Shown: positions 38,648 through 48,007 of the stretch, in pieces | How the letters are laid out: the number at the start of each line of letters is the position of its first letter | How positions within the stretch are numbered: position 1 is the first letter of the stretch | DNA from: an uncultured Ruegeria sp. | GTDB lineage: Bacteria; Pseudomonadota; Alphaproteobacteria; Rhodobacterales; Rhodobacteraceae | Reading direction: 5' to 3' | Assembly: GCF_947497005.1 (NCBI RefSeq) | Contig: NZ_CANMFF010000006.1 | Coordinates: 214,864 to 278,863 of the forward strand | DNA length: 64,000 bases | Made by a program: the position numbers and the translations under genes | Notes under the pieces: model-generated | What the model saw: only the letters and a program-made list of their open reading frames with translations | What the model was told of the DNA's origin: nothing | Database searches by the model: none

Positions 38648-39543
38648 CCGTGACCAAGGAAGAACAAAAGGTTGCGGCGGCTTTTGAACAGGAGCTGGTG
38701 ACAATCGCATTCGAGAACATCGCACCGCTCTATGTTGTCACACCGCAAAAGAAGGCCAGCATCAAGTTCAAACAGATCATCACATCTGTTCAGGACGTCG
38801 GTCTTGTTGAACCTATTGTTGTGTCCCGTGATCCCCACAATGCAGGTCAATACACTCTGCTTGATGGGCATCTGCGCCTTGAGGTTTTGAAAGACCAGGG
38901 TCAGACACATGCGCGATGTCTTGTCTCCACGGACGACGAAGCCTTCACCTACAACAAACGCATCTCTCGTCTCGCGACCATTCAAGAGCACAAGATGATC
39001 CTGAGAGCCCTCTCTCTTGGTGTACCGGAAGCCCGTTTGGCGAGCGCGCTTAATGTCAACATCAAGACTCTGAAGCAGAAACGCCAGCTTCTGGATGGTA
39101 TCTGCGATGAGGCGGCGGAACTGCTGAAAGACAAACAAGTGGCTCTGACCGGGTTTCAGATTCTGAAGAAAATGAAGCCGATCCGGCAGATTGAAGCGGC
39201 GCAACTGATGGTTGCCATGAACAAGTTCACGATCAACTACGCCAGATCACTTCTGGCCGCGACACCCGAGAGCCAGTTGGTGTCAGCGGCAACGCCGAAA
39301 AAGATCAAAGGCATTTCGCGCGAACAGCTGGCGCTGATGGAGCGTGAGTCAGCAAACCTGGAACGGGAGGTCCGCCTTGTCGAAGACAGCTACGGCGCGG
39401 ATCACCTCGATCTCGTCCTGACACGCGGGTACGTCGCGAAACTGATGCGCAGCGAGAAGATCACACGCTACTTGTCGCTGCACCATGATGCGTTCTTACC
39501 CGCGTTTGAAAAGATCACGGAACACGAGGCCTTCACTTCCTGA
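38644..39543 (+). CDS. ParB/RepB-like protein 2
   Basis: 299 residues. The N-terminal ParB-like domain (IKFKQIITSVQDVGLVEPIV, LLDGHLRLEVL) is followed by a KorB-like helical part (VPEARLASALNVNIKTLKQK) and a RepB-type C-terminal region. It is a distant relative of protein 1 and starts at an ATGA overlap with the restored end of that gene, behind GAGGAGG. Two ParB-like proteins with a recombinase but without ParA, RepA or RepC argue against ordinary plasmid partition. A role in choosing or bridging recombination sites, or in silencing, is possible but unproven. Confidence 0.8.
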   Translation: MTVTKEEQKVAAAFEQELVTIAFENIAPLYVVTPQKKASIKFKQIITSVQDVGLVEPIVVSRDPHNAGQYTLLDGHLRLEVLKDQGQTHARCLVSTDDEAFTYNKRISRLATIQEHKMILRALSLGVPEARLASALNVNIKTLKQKRQLLDGICDEAAELLKDKQVALTGFQILKKMKPIRQIEAAQLMVAMNKFTINYARSLLAATPESQLVSAATPKKIKGISREQLALMERESANLEREVRLVEDSYGADHLDLVLTRGYVAKLMRSEKITRYLSLHHDAFLPAFEKITEHEAFTS

Positions 39544-40098
39544 ACCCTCATGGCTGATTGGAGTTGTTTCTGGGGACCCGGACCCATCAAGCGCGGGGAC
39601 CGCAGGAGACGCCGCACGGTGGGGCGGATCAAGCGCGGCGATGGGGAGGACGGCGAGCCCGTCGGAGCCCATCAGGCGGGGCCAGACGCCCGGCAGGATT
39701 CTCGAAAGTCTGCGCGTGTTTCCCGACACAGAGGCACGCGCGGACAACTTTTGGCTGAAATGCCTCACCAAAAAAATCCGCGAAGATCGCTGAAGCGGTT
39801 TCAATCGAAACGATCTCTGGTTGAGTGGTGAGCTAATCATCGAGCCCAACACCCATTGCTTCAATTCACCCGCTAGGGGCCATTGATCCTGCATGCAGAG
39901 AAGGGTGGAAGGGAGCCCAGTGCGGTCATTGGTTTGCCGCGTTTTCTTGCCTTAGGGAAAATTAGCTAGCTCAAACTCGAATGGTCTTTCTTAGCGAGGT
40001 TTGGCAAATGGCTGGTCGTTCTCAGGCAGTCACGTCACTTGGTGTAATACGGAATGTTCTTCAACTACCGTTCACGGGCCGCACACAAAACTATTCGT
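39544..40098. other. Gene-free stretch right of the recombinase cassette
   Basis: No supported gene. The first half is GC-rich and has short overlapping frames on both strands with no recognisable domain; one frame (to 39793) ends with a protein-like stretch, VFPDTEARADNFWLKCLTKK, that could be the tail of a lost gene. Copy A of the 56-bp repeat lies at 39775-39830. The second half is lower in GC and holds the 3' side of the SDR operon; no clear terminator was seen. Confidence 0.5.
39775..39830 (+). repeat. 56-bp repeat, copy A
   Basis: Aligned by hand without gaps, this stretch is identical to 46800-46855 at 44 of 56 positions, including the exact blocks TGAAGCGGTTT and CGATCTCTGGTTG. The copies are in direct orientation about 7 kb apart and enclose the PotABCD/SDR/LuxR unit. 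No reading frame seems responsible for the conservation. Confidence 0.7.
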
Positions 40099-40875
40099 TT
40101 AACCCTTCGCGTGCCAGCCGTTATCAACATAGGCAGCAGTTCCATTGACGAAACTTGCGTCATCTGAAGCAAGAAAGACCACGGTCCTGGCCACTTCTTC
40201 CGGGTAGCAAATTCGACCTTGTGTTGCAGCCATTCCGCTGTCCTCCCATGCCTGACCAGCGGCGTCGAGTTCGGCAATTTCCTTCAGCCCATGGGCTGTT
40301 TCAACAAATCCAGGACAGATCGCATTGCAGCGTATTCCGGCGTCGCGATACTCGGTGGAGATCGTGCGGGATAATTGCAGGACGGCGGCTTTGGACATGC
40401 AGTAAACGGACTCCAGCGCATAACCTAACTCGGCCGCGATCGACGAAGTGATGATTATCGAACCACCGCCATTGTCTGCCATCTCTTTGACGGCGCGTTT
40501 GCACACAAGAAAGGCTGATTTCACATTCAGATCCATCAACCAGTCGTATTCTTCTTCTGATGTCTCATGCAGTGATTTTACAATGATCGAGCCTGCATGG
40601 TTGAACAGCACATCATAAGAGCCAAACTCGGCCACGCTGGCTTCAAAGGCGGCATCGATGTCATCGGCTTTGGTGACGTCGCAGTGGAAGTAACTGGCTT
40701 TGCCGCCCTGATCGCGGATCATCTGAACCGTTTTCTGTCCTTCTTCATCGTTGATATCAAAGATCGAAACAGCCGCCCCTTCTTGTGCGAACAACAGCGC
40801 CGTTGCACGCCCCATCCCTGATGCTCCACCAGTGATGACGGCCGTCTTTCCTTCCAGTTTGGACTGCTGAACCAT
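40099..40875 (-). CDS. Short-chain dehydrogenase/reductase (second SDR of the operon)
   Basis: 258 residues of the classical SDR family: cofactor loop TGGASGMGRA, catalytic Ser in IIITSSIAAE and the YCMSK pair (YxxxK). It probably oxidises a secondary alcohol with NAD(P)+. The ATG at 40873-40875 follows GGGAGGGATTG; a TTG codon directly before it was ignored. It is the last gene of a six-gene operon with a polyamine-type ABC importer, so the substrate is likely the imported compound or a product of the other SDR. Confidence 0.82.
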   Translation of the reverse strand: MVQQSKLEGKTAVITGGASGMGRATALLFAQEGAAVSIFDINDEEGQKTVQMIRDQGGKASYFHCDVTKADDIDAAFEASVAEFGSYDVLFNHAGSIIVKSLHETSEEEYDWLMDLNVKSAFLVCKRAVKEMADNGGGSIIITSSIAAELGYALESVYCMSKAAVLQLSRTISTEYRDAGIRCNAICPGFVETAHGLKEIAELDAAGQAWEDSGMAATQGRICYPEEVARTVVFLASDDASFVNGTAAYVDNGWHAKG

Positions 40876-40890
40876 CAATCCCTCCCTTTT

Positions 40891-41688
40891 TTAGATACAC
40901 TCACCACCGTCGATCACCAACGCTTGGCCAGTCATGAAGGTGGACAAGTCTGAGGCCAGAAATACGACCGCATCGGCGATTTCATCCGCCTGCGCCCAAC
41001 GCCCCATGGGAATGCTATTGGCGATATAGCTTTCCAGTGCGGTCCGACCGCCCATCTGGGTTTCAAAGCCAGCATTGAACGGCGTATCGACCCAACCTGG
41101 GCAAAGTGCATTGAACCGGACATTGTCCTTGGCATAGTCCGCAGCCATCTGGCGTACCATAGCCACAACTGCGTGCTTAGTGGTGGCATAAGCAATCATT
41201 TCGCGGTCGTACTGCACACCTGAATTGGACGACGTGATGATGACGCTACCGCCGCCCTGGGAACGCATTTGCCCAACCACCGTCCGCGCCGCCACGAAAT
41301 GCGACCGTACGTTCAACCGCCAGCTTTCATCCATGCCTTCGGGGCTCACCTGTTCCAGCGTACCCTCAACCTGAATGCCCGCGTGTGAATGCAGTATGTC
41401 CAGTCGGCCAAACTTCTTGATTGTTTTATCAAGTGCATCGACCACGGCGGTGTCATCCGTCATGTCCAGAGTAATACTTTCGGCACGCCCACCGTTCTCT
41501 GCTATTGCTTGAGCGGTTGCCTCTGCCAGTTCACCGACAAGATCGGTTGCGACAACATGCGCTCCGCAGTCGGCCATGGACATGGCGCTTGCTTTTCCGA
41601 TACCAGAACCCGCTCCGGTCACAAAGGCTATGCGCCCCGCAAGCGAGATCTTGTCAGTTTGTTTTTTCCTAAGCTTTACAGCTGTCAT
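40891..41688 (-). CDS. Short-chain dehydrogenase/reductase (first SDR of the operon)
   Basis: 265 residues with TGAGSGIGKA, NHAG-equivalent HSHAGIQ, catalytic SS in IITSSNSGVQYD and YATTK. A classical SDR, probably NAD(P)-dependent. The start overlaps the upstream permease stop by 4 nt (ATGA), which ties dehydrogenation closely to uptake. The HSHAG in place of the usual NNAG structural motif is a small oddity. Substrate unknown. Confidence 0.82.
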   Translation of the reverse strand: MTAVKLRKKQTDKISLAGRIAFVTGAGSGIGKASAMSMADCGAHVVATDLVGELAEATAQAIAENGGRAESITLDMTDDTAVVDALDKTIKKFGRLDILHSHAGIQVEGTLEQVSPEGMDESWRLNVRSHFVAARTVVGQMRSQGGGSVIITSSNSGVQYDREMIAYATTKHAVVAMVRQMAADYAKDNVRFNALCPGWVDTPFNAGFETQMGGRTALESYIANSIPMGRWAQADEIADAVVFLASDLSTFMTGQALVIDGGECI

Positions 41689-42500
41689 TTCTTCTTATCT
41701 CCCCTCCGTAGAAGGATTTGGGCTGTGACCAAAAGGACCAATGACGCCGCCAATACCATTGTGCCGATGGCGTTGATCTCTGGCGTGACACCACGGCGGA
41801 TTGACGAAAACACGTATATTGGAAGCGTCGTTTCGGACCCTGCGACGAAGAACGCGATGATGAAGTCGTCAAAGCTGAACGTAAAACTCAACAGGAATCC
41901 AGCCAAAATCGCGGGAAAAATCAAAGGCAAAGTGACCTGTCTGAAAGTGCCGAATGGCGTGGCATAAAGGTCCGAAGATGCCTCGGTCAGGGTGGCGTCC
42001 ATACCGGAAAGCCTTGCGCGAACAATAATCACGACAAGGGCCATCGTGAACATGGTGTGCGCCGCAATCAGAGACCCCATACCCATGTTGAGGTTTGGGG
42101 GTTCGACCCCTTCGGGCCACATGGCCGCAATACCCGGATTCACGAAGTCGAAAATAGTGACAAGGGCAATCAGCGTCGCGATGCCAATGACGATACCGGG
42201 GATCATGATCGCCACGTAGATCAACCCGTCAAAGGTTGCGCGCATCGGCCCGCGGATACCCTGCAAACCCACGGCCGCCATTGTTCCGAACAATGAGGCA
42301 AGAGTAGCAGAAACAAGTGCAACGATAAGGCTTGTTTCCAGCGCGTCCATAACAAACGGGTTGTTCAACGCCTTGCCATACCATTGGGTGGATAAACCTT
42401 GCAGCTGGCTGGCATGGCGCCCTGCATTGAAGCTGAACAGCGCAATGACCCCGATTGGGATATAGAGGAAGAGATAAACGCATAGAGCATAAAGTCGCAT
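41685..42500 (-). CDS. ABC transporter permease, PotC type
   Basis: 271 residues with about six membrane segments and the EAA loop EASSDLYATPFGTFRQVTLPLIFP. Family: spermidine/putrescine-type permease subunit II. The protein opens with a membrane segment (YALCVYLFLYIPIGVIALFS) as in PotC. With the PotB-like partner it forms the channel of the importer. Confidence 0.86.
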   Translation of the reverse strand: MRLYALCVYLFLYIPIGVIALFSFNAGRHASQLQGLSTQWYGKALNNPFVMDALETSLIVALVSATLASLFGTMAAVGLQGIRGPMRATFDGLIYVAIMIPGIVIGIATLIALVTIFDFVNPGIAAMWPEGVEPPNLNMGMGSLIAAHTMFTMALVVIIVRARLSGMDATLTEASSDLYATPFGTFRQVTLPLIFPAILAGFLLSFTFSFDDFIIAFFVAGSETTLPIYVFSSIRRGVTPEINAIGTMVLAASLVLLVTAQILLRRGDKKK

Positions 42501-42509
42501 CCTACCCCC

Positions 42510-43361
42510 CTACATCAACGATACGTCTTCACGTTGGGTATTCAGCCGCGATATCAGCCGCATGTAGATCGTCACCGAGATCAACATGATGAACACCAAC
42601 GTGGCCGCCACCGCCGAGCCATAAGCCCAGTTGCGTGATTGCAGGAATAGATCAACCAGAGCATTGCCCACGAAGAACACTTTACCGCCACCCAGCAGTG
42701 CAGGGATCAGGAACTCTCCCATCAAGAGTATGAACACCAGCAAACACCCCGTGGCAACGCCCGGTACCGACAGGGGCAGAGTGACCTGCAGGAAGGTTCG
42801 TGCCGGTGTTGCGCCGAGGTCCGATGACGCTTCGAGCAGGCGCTTGTCCAGCCTGTCGAGGCTGACAAAAATCGGAAAGACCATAAGCGGCAGGTAGCCA
42901 TAGATTATGCCGATCAGGACAGCAAAAGGAGTGTTAATGAGGCGCGGCTTCCCTATCCCGAAAAGGTCGATCAATTCCGGAATACCGCGCCCACCCAAAA
43001 GGAAAATCCACGCGTAACTACGGATCAGGATCGAGGTCCAGAACGGAACGATCACCAGAACCAGCAGGATGGTTTTCCATTTCGGATCCGCTTTGACGGC
43101 AAGGAAATAGGCAAGCGGATAGGCTATGAGCAAGGCGGCGATGGTGCCGACCGGAGCCAGCACCATAGTGTTTTTGAACGCGGTCCAGCGCGCCGGAAGA
43201 TTGGCGTATTGCTCCAGCGTCAGGGCCGGAACATAGCCCCCGGCCGGGCCACGTTCACCGAAGCTGAAAATGAGAACAACCGTCAGCGGCACCACCAACA
43301 TCACCAGGAACCATGTCCCGGCCGGGGCCAGCAAAAGCCAGTTGCGTGTTCTTGCGGTCAT
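42510..43361 (-). CDS. ABC transporter permease, PotB type
   Basis: 283 residues with about six membrane segments and the EAA loop LEASSDLGATPARTFLQVTLPL. Family: spermidine/putrescine-type permease subunit I. It lies 27 bp after the binding-protein gene and 9 bp before the PotC-like gene. Confidence 0.86.
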   Translation of the reverse strand: MTARTRNWLLLAPAGTWFLVMLVVPLTVVLIFSFGERGPAGGYVPALTLEQYANLPARWTAFKNTMVLAPVGTIAALLIAYPLAYFLAVKADPKWKTILLVLVIVPFWTSILIRSYAWIFLLGGRGIPELIDLFGIGKPRLINTPFAVLIGIIYGYLPLMVFPIFVSLDRLDKRLLEASSDLGATPARTFLQVTLPLSVPGVATGCLLVFILLMGEFLIPALLGGGKVFFVGNALVDLFLQSRNWAYGSAVAATLVFIMLISVTIYMRLISRLNTQREDVSLM

Positions 43362-43388
43362 TTCGTTCTCATCTCCGGCAGTCAGTCT

Positions 43389-44552
43389 TTAGGCAGATTT
43401 GAACCGGGCCATCAATTCGGCGCGATTGGGATCTGTCAGCGTTACGGCCGCGCCGAACTCCAGCGCGTCCAGAAGTTCCTGAGCTGGATAAAGGATTGGA
43501 TCGTTCTGCAACTCCTCGGGCAACATCGAAGTCGATTTCGCATCTGCCGTCGGATACCCGTGGGCCAGCACTTCCCTGACGTTCACTTCGGGATCCAACA
43601 GGTAGTTAATCAGAGCGTACGCTGCATCCATGTGAGGTGCGCCTTTCGGGATGGCGTAGTAGTCGCTCCACAACTCGCCACCTTCCTTGCCGAGAATATA
43701 CATGATCTCAGGCATGTCGGTGTTCAGCTGTTTCCCATCCCCAGACCAAGCCATGGCAAGCGTCGCGTCGCCGCTGCGCATAGACGGCTGAATATCCGAC
43801 GAAATCGCAAACAGGTGCGGTTTGGCTTCGATCAATAGCTTTTCGGCATCGGCCAGTTCTTTCTCGTCGACCGAATTGAAGGAATAGCCAAAGTACTTCA
43901 GCGCGTTGCCAATCGTCGTCAGCTGATAATCGTGCACGATCGTACCGCCCGACAGATCGCCCATTGTCAAATCGAAAAACTCTTTCCAGGTCGACGGCGT
44001 CGGCGCACCGTTGAGTTGATCGGTATTAGCGACAAACCCGGTCGAGCCCCAGTTTTTTGGGACAGCATAGAGCTTGCCATCGACCGAGCCTGCCTCGGCA
44101 TAACGCGGGTCATAGGCCGACGGGTCGTAGTTAGGCAACCGCGACGCATCAAGCGGTTCGATCAGGTCTTCGCTGACATAGGTGGTGATGGTGTAATTGG
44201 TCGGCACGTACACATCCCAGCCCGTCGCTCCAGCTTGAAGCTTGGCCAACATCTCTTCGTTCGAACCAAAAACGTTAACCTGAACATTGGCACCCGTGGC
44301 TTCGGTAAAGGCATCAAAGTTCGCGGTATCGTGGTAGTTCGGCCAGGTGGCCAGAACCACACGATCCCCAATGTCACCGGCAGCCCAAGCCGGAACTGGT
44401 CGCAGGCCGGGCACAGCCGAACCAAGCACAGCCGTCGCCGCCCCCAATCCCGTCACACCGAGAAAGTGTCGACGTGTAACCGAACCGCGCTTGTAGCGGT
44501 ACAGCTCTTCCATGAATTGCTTCTTCGAGATGTGATCCGGTGATTTTGTCAT
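43389..44552 (-). CDS. Periplasmic binding protein, PotD type, with Tat signal
   Basis: 387 residues from the ATG at 44550-44552. The N-terminus has a twin-arginine signal (TRRHFLGVTGLGAA followed by a hydrophobic stretch and AWA), so export as a folded protein is likely. The mature part is a PotD/family 1 binding protein (VLATWPNYHD, WDVYVPTNYTITTYV, WGSTGFVANTD). The upstream extension of the frame overlaps the ATPase gene and was excluded. Polyamine, opine-like amine or another small cation are possible ligands; the SDR neighbours suggest an alcohol group on the cargo. Confidence 0.85.
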   Translation of the reverse strand: MTKSPDHISKKQFMEELYRYKRGSVTRRHFLGVTGLGAATAVLGSAVPGLRPVPAWAAGDIGDRVVLATWPNYHDTANFDAFTEATGANVQVNVFGSNEEMLAKLQAGATGWDVYVPTNYTITTYVSEDLIEPLDASRLPNYDPSAYDPRYAEAGSVDGKLYAVPKNWGSTGFVANTDQLNGAPTPSTWKEFFDLTMGDLSGGTIVHDYQLTTIGNALKYFGYSFNSVDEKELADAEKLLIEAKPHLFAISSDIQPSMRSGDATLAMAWSGDGKQLNTDMPEIMYILGKEGGELWSDYYAIPKGAPHMDAAYALINYLLDPEVNVREVLAHGYPTADAKSTSMLPEELQNDPILYPAQELLDALEFGAAVTLTDPNRAELMARFKSA

Positions 44553-44583
44553 GAGTATTCCCCTGTTGGCTGGATCCGTTAGG

Positions 44584-45714
44584 TTAGTCTCCTGAAAGGA
44601 TGAGCGCTCCGCTGGCGTTCCATGACGCGCAAAGCTGTTCATCCACTTTGAACGATCCCTCGTTCAACTCTGACTGGCGAGGCGACAGCACCAGGAACTC
44701 TCCCAACGTGTCATGCCTGACCAGGTATTCGGTATGCTCTCCCAGAAAGATGCGGTTGAGGACTTTGACGGCGAGGTCCGTTTCCGCCCGAAAAGATCTG
44801 CTGAGGTGAATTTGTTCGGGCCTGACGCTCAGGCCGATAGCTTGCCCAACGTTCAGATCGAACGGGTTCTGCCCTGCAACGGTCTGGCCGGTCATTAACT
44901 GAACATCGGCTTGCTGGTTGCTTACGGCAGTAACAGTGCCTTCGAAAATGTTGGTTGTTCCAACAAACCCGGCCACATACCTGTTTGCCGGACGATCATA
45001 AAGATCCTGCGGGCTGCCGACCTGCTCGATCCGGCCATCGCGCATAATGCAGATCCTGTCGCTCATCGATAGCGCTTCTTCCTGATCGTGGGTGACCAGA
45101 ACAAACGTAATGCCCAGACGGCGCTGGATATTCTGCAGTTCGATCTGCATTTCCTTGCGCAACTTTCTGTCCAGCGCTGCAAGAGGCTCATCAAGCAACA
45201 GAAGCTTGGGTTCGTTCACAATCGCACGGGCCAGGGCGACACGTTGCTGCTGGCCACCGGACATTTCCCAGATCCGGCGCGCCTCGTACCCTTCGAGCCG
45301 TACAATTTCCAATGCCTTGCTGACCTTCTGCGCGATCGTAGCCTTGGGTAGCCTCGGGCGTCTTTGTTTCAGGCCATACCCGATGTTCTGGGCGACGGTC
45401 AGGTGCGGAAACAGAGCGTAATGCTGAAACACCATGTTTACCGGACGCAGATGAGCATCAAGCGAGTTTACGACCTCTCCGTCCAGCAACACATCGCCTT
45501 CGGACGGGCTTTCGAAACCCGCCAGCATTCGCAAAGCAGTTGTCTTGCCACATCCGGACGGCCCGAGAAAGGACAGGAACTCTCCTTCTGTGATCTTCAG
45601 GTTGAGATCATTGGCCGCCAAGACGTCCCCAAACCTTTTGGATACGCTGCGAAGTTCAGCGACAGTGCCTGTTGCCGGTTTGTCCGTTTGCTGCCTATAT
45701 TCACCGACCGCCAT
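44584..45714 (-). CDS. ABC transporter ATP-binding protein, PotA type
   Basis: 376 residues with Walker A GPSGCGKTT, signature MSGGQQQRVALARA, Walker B LLLLDEPLAALD and a C-terminal TOBE domain (about 290-376). I start it at the ATG 45712-45714; an in-frame ATG 7 codons earlier is possible and the longer frame upstream is improbable. First gene of the operon PotA-PotD-PotB-PotC-SDR-SDR, divergent from the LuxR regulator gene. Confidence 0.86.
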   Translation of the reverse strand: MAVGEYRQQTDKPATGTVAELRSVSKRFGDVLAANDLNLKITEGEFLSFLGPSGCGKTTALRMLAGFESPSEGDVLLDGEVVNSLDAHLRPVNMVFQHYALFPHLTVAQNIGYGLKQRRPRLPKATIAQKVSKALEIVRLEGYEARRIWEMSGGQQQRVALARAIVNEPKLLLLDEPLAALDRKLRKEMQIELQNIQRRLGITFVLVTHDQEEALSMSDRICIMRDGRIEQVGSPQDLYDRPANRYVAGFVGTTNIFEGTVTAVSNQQADVQLMTGQTVAGQNPFDLNVGQAIGLSVRPEQIHLSRSFRAETDLAVKVLNRIFLGEHTEYLVRHDTLGEFLVLSPRQSELNEGSFKVDEQLCASWNASGALILSGD

Positions 45715-45831
45715 TTTTTCGGGACATATCCTCATTTTTGAAATACCACTTGATTCACCCAAACGGTAAAAAGATTGTCGATTCTTGTATATATCACGAA
45801 TGTGGTACTCTATTTTGAATAGGAGGCAACC

Positions 45832-46626
45832 GTGACAGATTGGTTGACCGAAGCTGGCGCAATGATTGCTGCTATTGGAACAGAGGACTTTTCCCAAACT
45901 CTTTCAGATTCCCTTCGGGAAATCAGTGGGTTCGACTATACTGTCATTTTCGGTTACCTCGGATCAGCCCGCCCGATCGACCTATTTGACGATTTCCCAA
46001 AATCGAAACGGAAGATCATGGTCGAGGACTATCAGGAAGGCCCCTATCTTCTGGATCCGTTTTACCTTGCAAGCGCAAACTCGATTGATCCGGGGTTGTA
46101 CCGGTTACGTGATCTGGCCCCAGATCGGTTCTATTAGGGTGAGTACTTTCGAAACTATTATGTGCAGACCGGTTTGGCTGAAGAAATCTGCTATGTTGTT
46201 AACCTTCCTGACGAGGCGACTGTGTGTGTTTCATTGATGCGGGCAGAAAAGGCATTTAGTGCGAAGGATTTCCGGGAGCTGGGAAAGGCTTGGCCGGTGG
46301 TCAGTGAAACTTGCAGGCATCAATGGATCGGATTGGCCGGCGAGTTCGGACAGAACCCGGCCAACACGCGTCGCAGGGGGAGGGTACTGAATGTAGAAGA
46401 GGCATTTGAAAAGTTTGACGAAGGTCTTCTGACGCCTCGCGAAAAGGAGGTCGTCGAATTTACCCTAAAAGGTCATTCTGCGGATGCCGTGGGGCGAATA
46501 CTGGGTATCTCTCCGGGAACGGTTCGCATTCACCGTCGGAACATATATTCCAAGCTTAGGATAAGATCCCAGGGGGAACTGTTCTCAAGATTCATCGATG
46601 CCCTATTGGGCCCGGAGGAAACTTGA
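45832..46626 (+). pseudogene. LuxR-type regulator interrupted by an in-frame TAG
   Basis: A GTG at 45832 with a perfect AGGAGG (45821-45826) opens a 101-residue frame that ends at TAG 46135-46137. The same frame continues without a break to 46626 (GEYFRNYYVQTGLAEEICY, then a LuxR helix-turn-helix LTPREKEVVEFTLKGHSADA). Joined, it would be a normal regulator of about 264 residues with an N-terminal sensor domain and C-terminal HTH. CAG (Gln) to TAG is the simplest origin. A GTG at 46162 could restart translation of the HTH half but has no ribosome site. It is divergent from the PotABCD-like operon, its probable target. Confidence 0.8.
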
Positions 46627-47087
46627 AACTCCAAGAAATCAGCAATTTGGCAATACTTAGAAACCAATCAGCCTTTACTGGGTGAACAGTTGGCTCTGCT
46701 CAGCAGCGAATGAAAGGATTGCCCCGCATTGCGGTCGTGGCGGTTCGGCACTACAAATGGCTGGTTTCGCAACCATTGGGTGACTTGCAGCGTCATAACG
46801 AACCGCGAACGTCGTTGAAGCGGTTTTATGTGAAGCGATCTCTGGTTGTGTCGTGGCCATTCAGTGGAACGAGTACAAAAGGCTGCCTCGCGGACAAAGC
46901 TGCAATCGCTCATTTGCTTGCCAAAGACTGCAAGCGGTTCTTAGCGGACATTTCGTATTTGCGGATCGGGCTATTTTCGGACGCATTGAAACCGTTTACT
47001 TTGGGTGACCTGATCTTCTCTATTTGCCGCGAAACAAGCACACTTGGCTCGTTCGCAAGTCCCCTTAGGCCAGAGCTTTGCTCTTAT
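46627..47087. other. Gene-free stretch with repeat copy B
   Basis: Short frames exist on both strands but none resembles a known protein. Copy B of the 56-bp repeat occupies 46800-46855. The stretch looks like degenerate intergenic DNA at the border between the ABC/SDR/LuxR unit and the flavinylation operon. Confidence 0.5.
46800..46855 (+). repeat. 56-bp repeat, copy B
   Basis: Direct repeat of 39775-39830 with 44 of 56 identical positions in an ungapped hand alignment. It lies about 170 bp after the end of the broken LuxR gene, so the two copies frame that unit. Confidence 0.7.
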
Positions 47088-47966
47088 TCAGGTAACCCGC
47101 ATAGACATGGCTGAGCTTCCGCGCTCCACAAATCCTGCTGGAAGATCCGGCACAATGAAGGCAACGGACAGCCTGCGCCTTTCCGCTTCTGCCAACCCGG
47201 CGACCGGACCAAGGATCGACATCACCGTGGCCCAACCATCTGCCTGAAGTGCCGTGTCAGCAATTACTGCAACTGAAGCCGAAGCGGACGACAACGGCGC
47301 ACCGGTTTGCGGAGCGAACAAGTGCGAGCGATCACCTTGAGCACGTCGATAGCCGCCAGAAGTGGCAATGGCTTCATCGGAAAGCGGGAAACGCTGAGCA
47401 GGGACGATGCGATCAGGGATGGGCAATTCCATTGCGACAGACCACGGTTCACCATCAGGGCGGCAACCCTCGCATCGGATGTCTCCCGCAACCTCAATCA
47501 GGAAACTTTCATGGCCGCGTGCGCACAGAGTTTCAACCGCCAGATCCACCGCGTAGCCTTTGGCCAGTGCGTTCAGATCGATCGCCACATCCTCAAGGCG
47601 GCGCAGGCGTTGGCCTTCGAATTCCACCGCCGCGGGATCCGAAGTGATGGAGCAATCCCGCCCGGGAATAAACCCTTCGCGCGCAGATGCTCCGCCCATC
47701 AGGATAGAAAATACACCGGGCATTTCGGCCATCAGACCCAGCCCTGCTCTGACAACCGCAGCGGTTTCAGGAGGCAGGTCCACCCATGTGCCAATGGGGG
47801 CAGCATTGATGCGACACAGTATCGATTGTGGCCGCCAGGCAGACATCTGATCTTCAACCCGATCCAGAGCGGCCTGTATCAGACCTCTGGCGTTGGCGAT
47901 GTCCGATTGTGGCGGCAGCATTGCGCTCCAAGTTCCCCCCATCGACAACCCATCGATCTTTTCCAT
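47088..47966 (-). CDS. apbE: FAD:protein FMN transferase ApbE
   Basis: 292 residues of the ApbE family: SMGGTWSAMLP at the start, AIDLNALAKGYAVDLAVE, LIEVAGDIRCEG and SGGYRR, which build the FAD and metal site. ApbE attaches FMN covalently to Thr or Ser in extracytoplasmic redox proteins. No export signal is visible on this copy, so either it is exported by another route or its start is misplaced. The DUF2271 protein in the same cluster has the target motif, giving an enzyme-substrate pair. It is last in the gene order, after a hairpin. Confidence 0.87.
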   Translation of the reverse strand: MEKIDGLSMGGTWSAMLPPQSDIANARGLIQAALDRVEDQMSAWRPQSILCRINAAPIGTWVDLPPETAAVVRAGLGLMAEMPGVFSILMGGASAREGFIPGRDCSITSDPAAVEFEGQRLRRLEDVAIDLNALAKGYAVDLAVETLCARGHESFLIEVAGDIRCEGCRPDGEPWSVAMELPIPDRIVPAQRFPLSDEAIATSGGYRRAQGDRSHLFAPQTGAPLSSASASVAVIADTALQADGWATVMSILGPVAGLAEAERRRLSVAFIVPDLPAGFVERGSSAMSMRVT

Positions 47967-48007
47967 CTCTTTTGCTTATCCCCCGGTATCGCAGTCGCAA
48001 ATGCAAA

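Noticed and set aside
37748..39543. ParB-like pair as a plasmid or chromid partition locus
   Set aside because: No ParA/RepA, no RepC and no parS-like repeats found near it; the operon partner is a recombinase.
39485..39793. 102-codon plus-strand frame overlapping the end of ParB-like gene 2
   Set aside because: Mostly low-complexity GC-rich translation. Only its last 25 residues look protein-like, which is not enough to call a gene.
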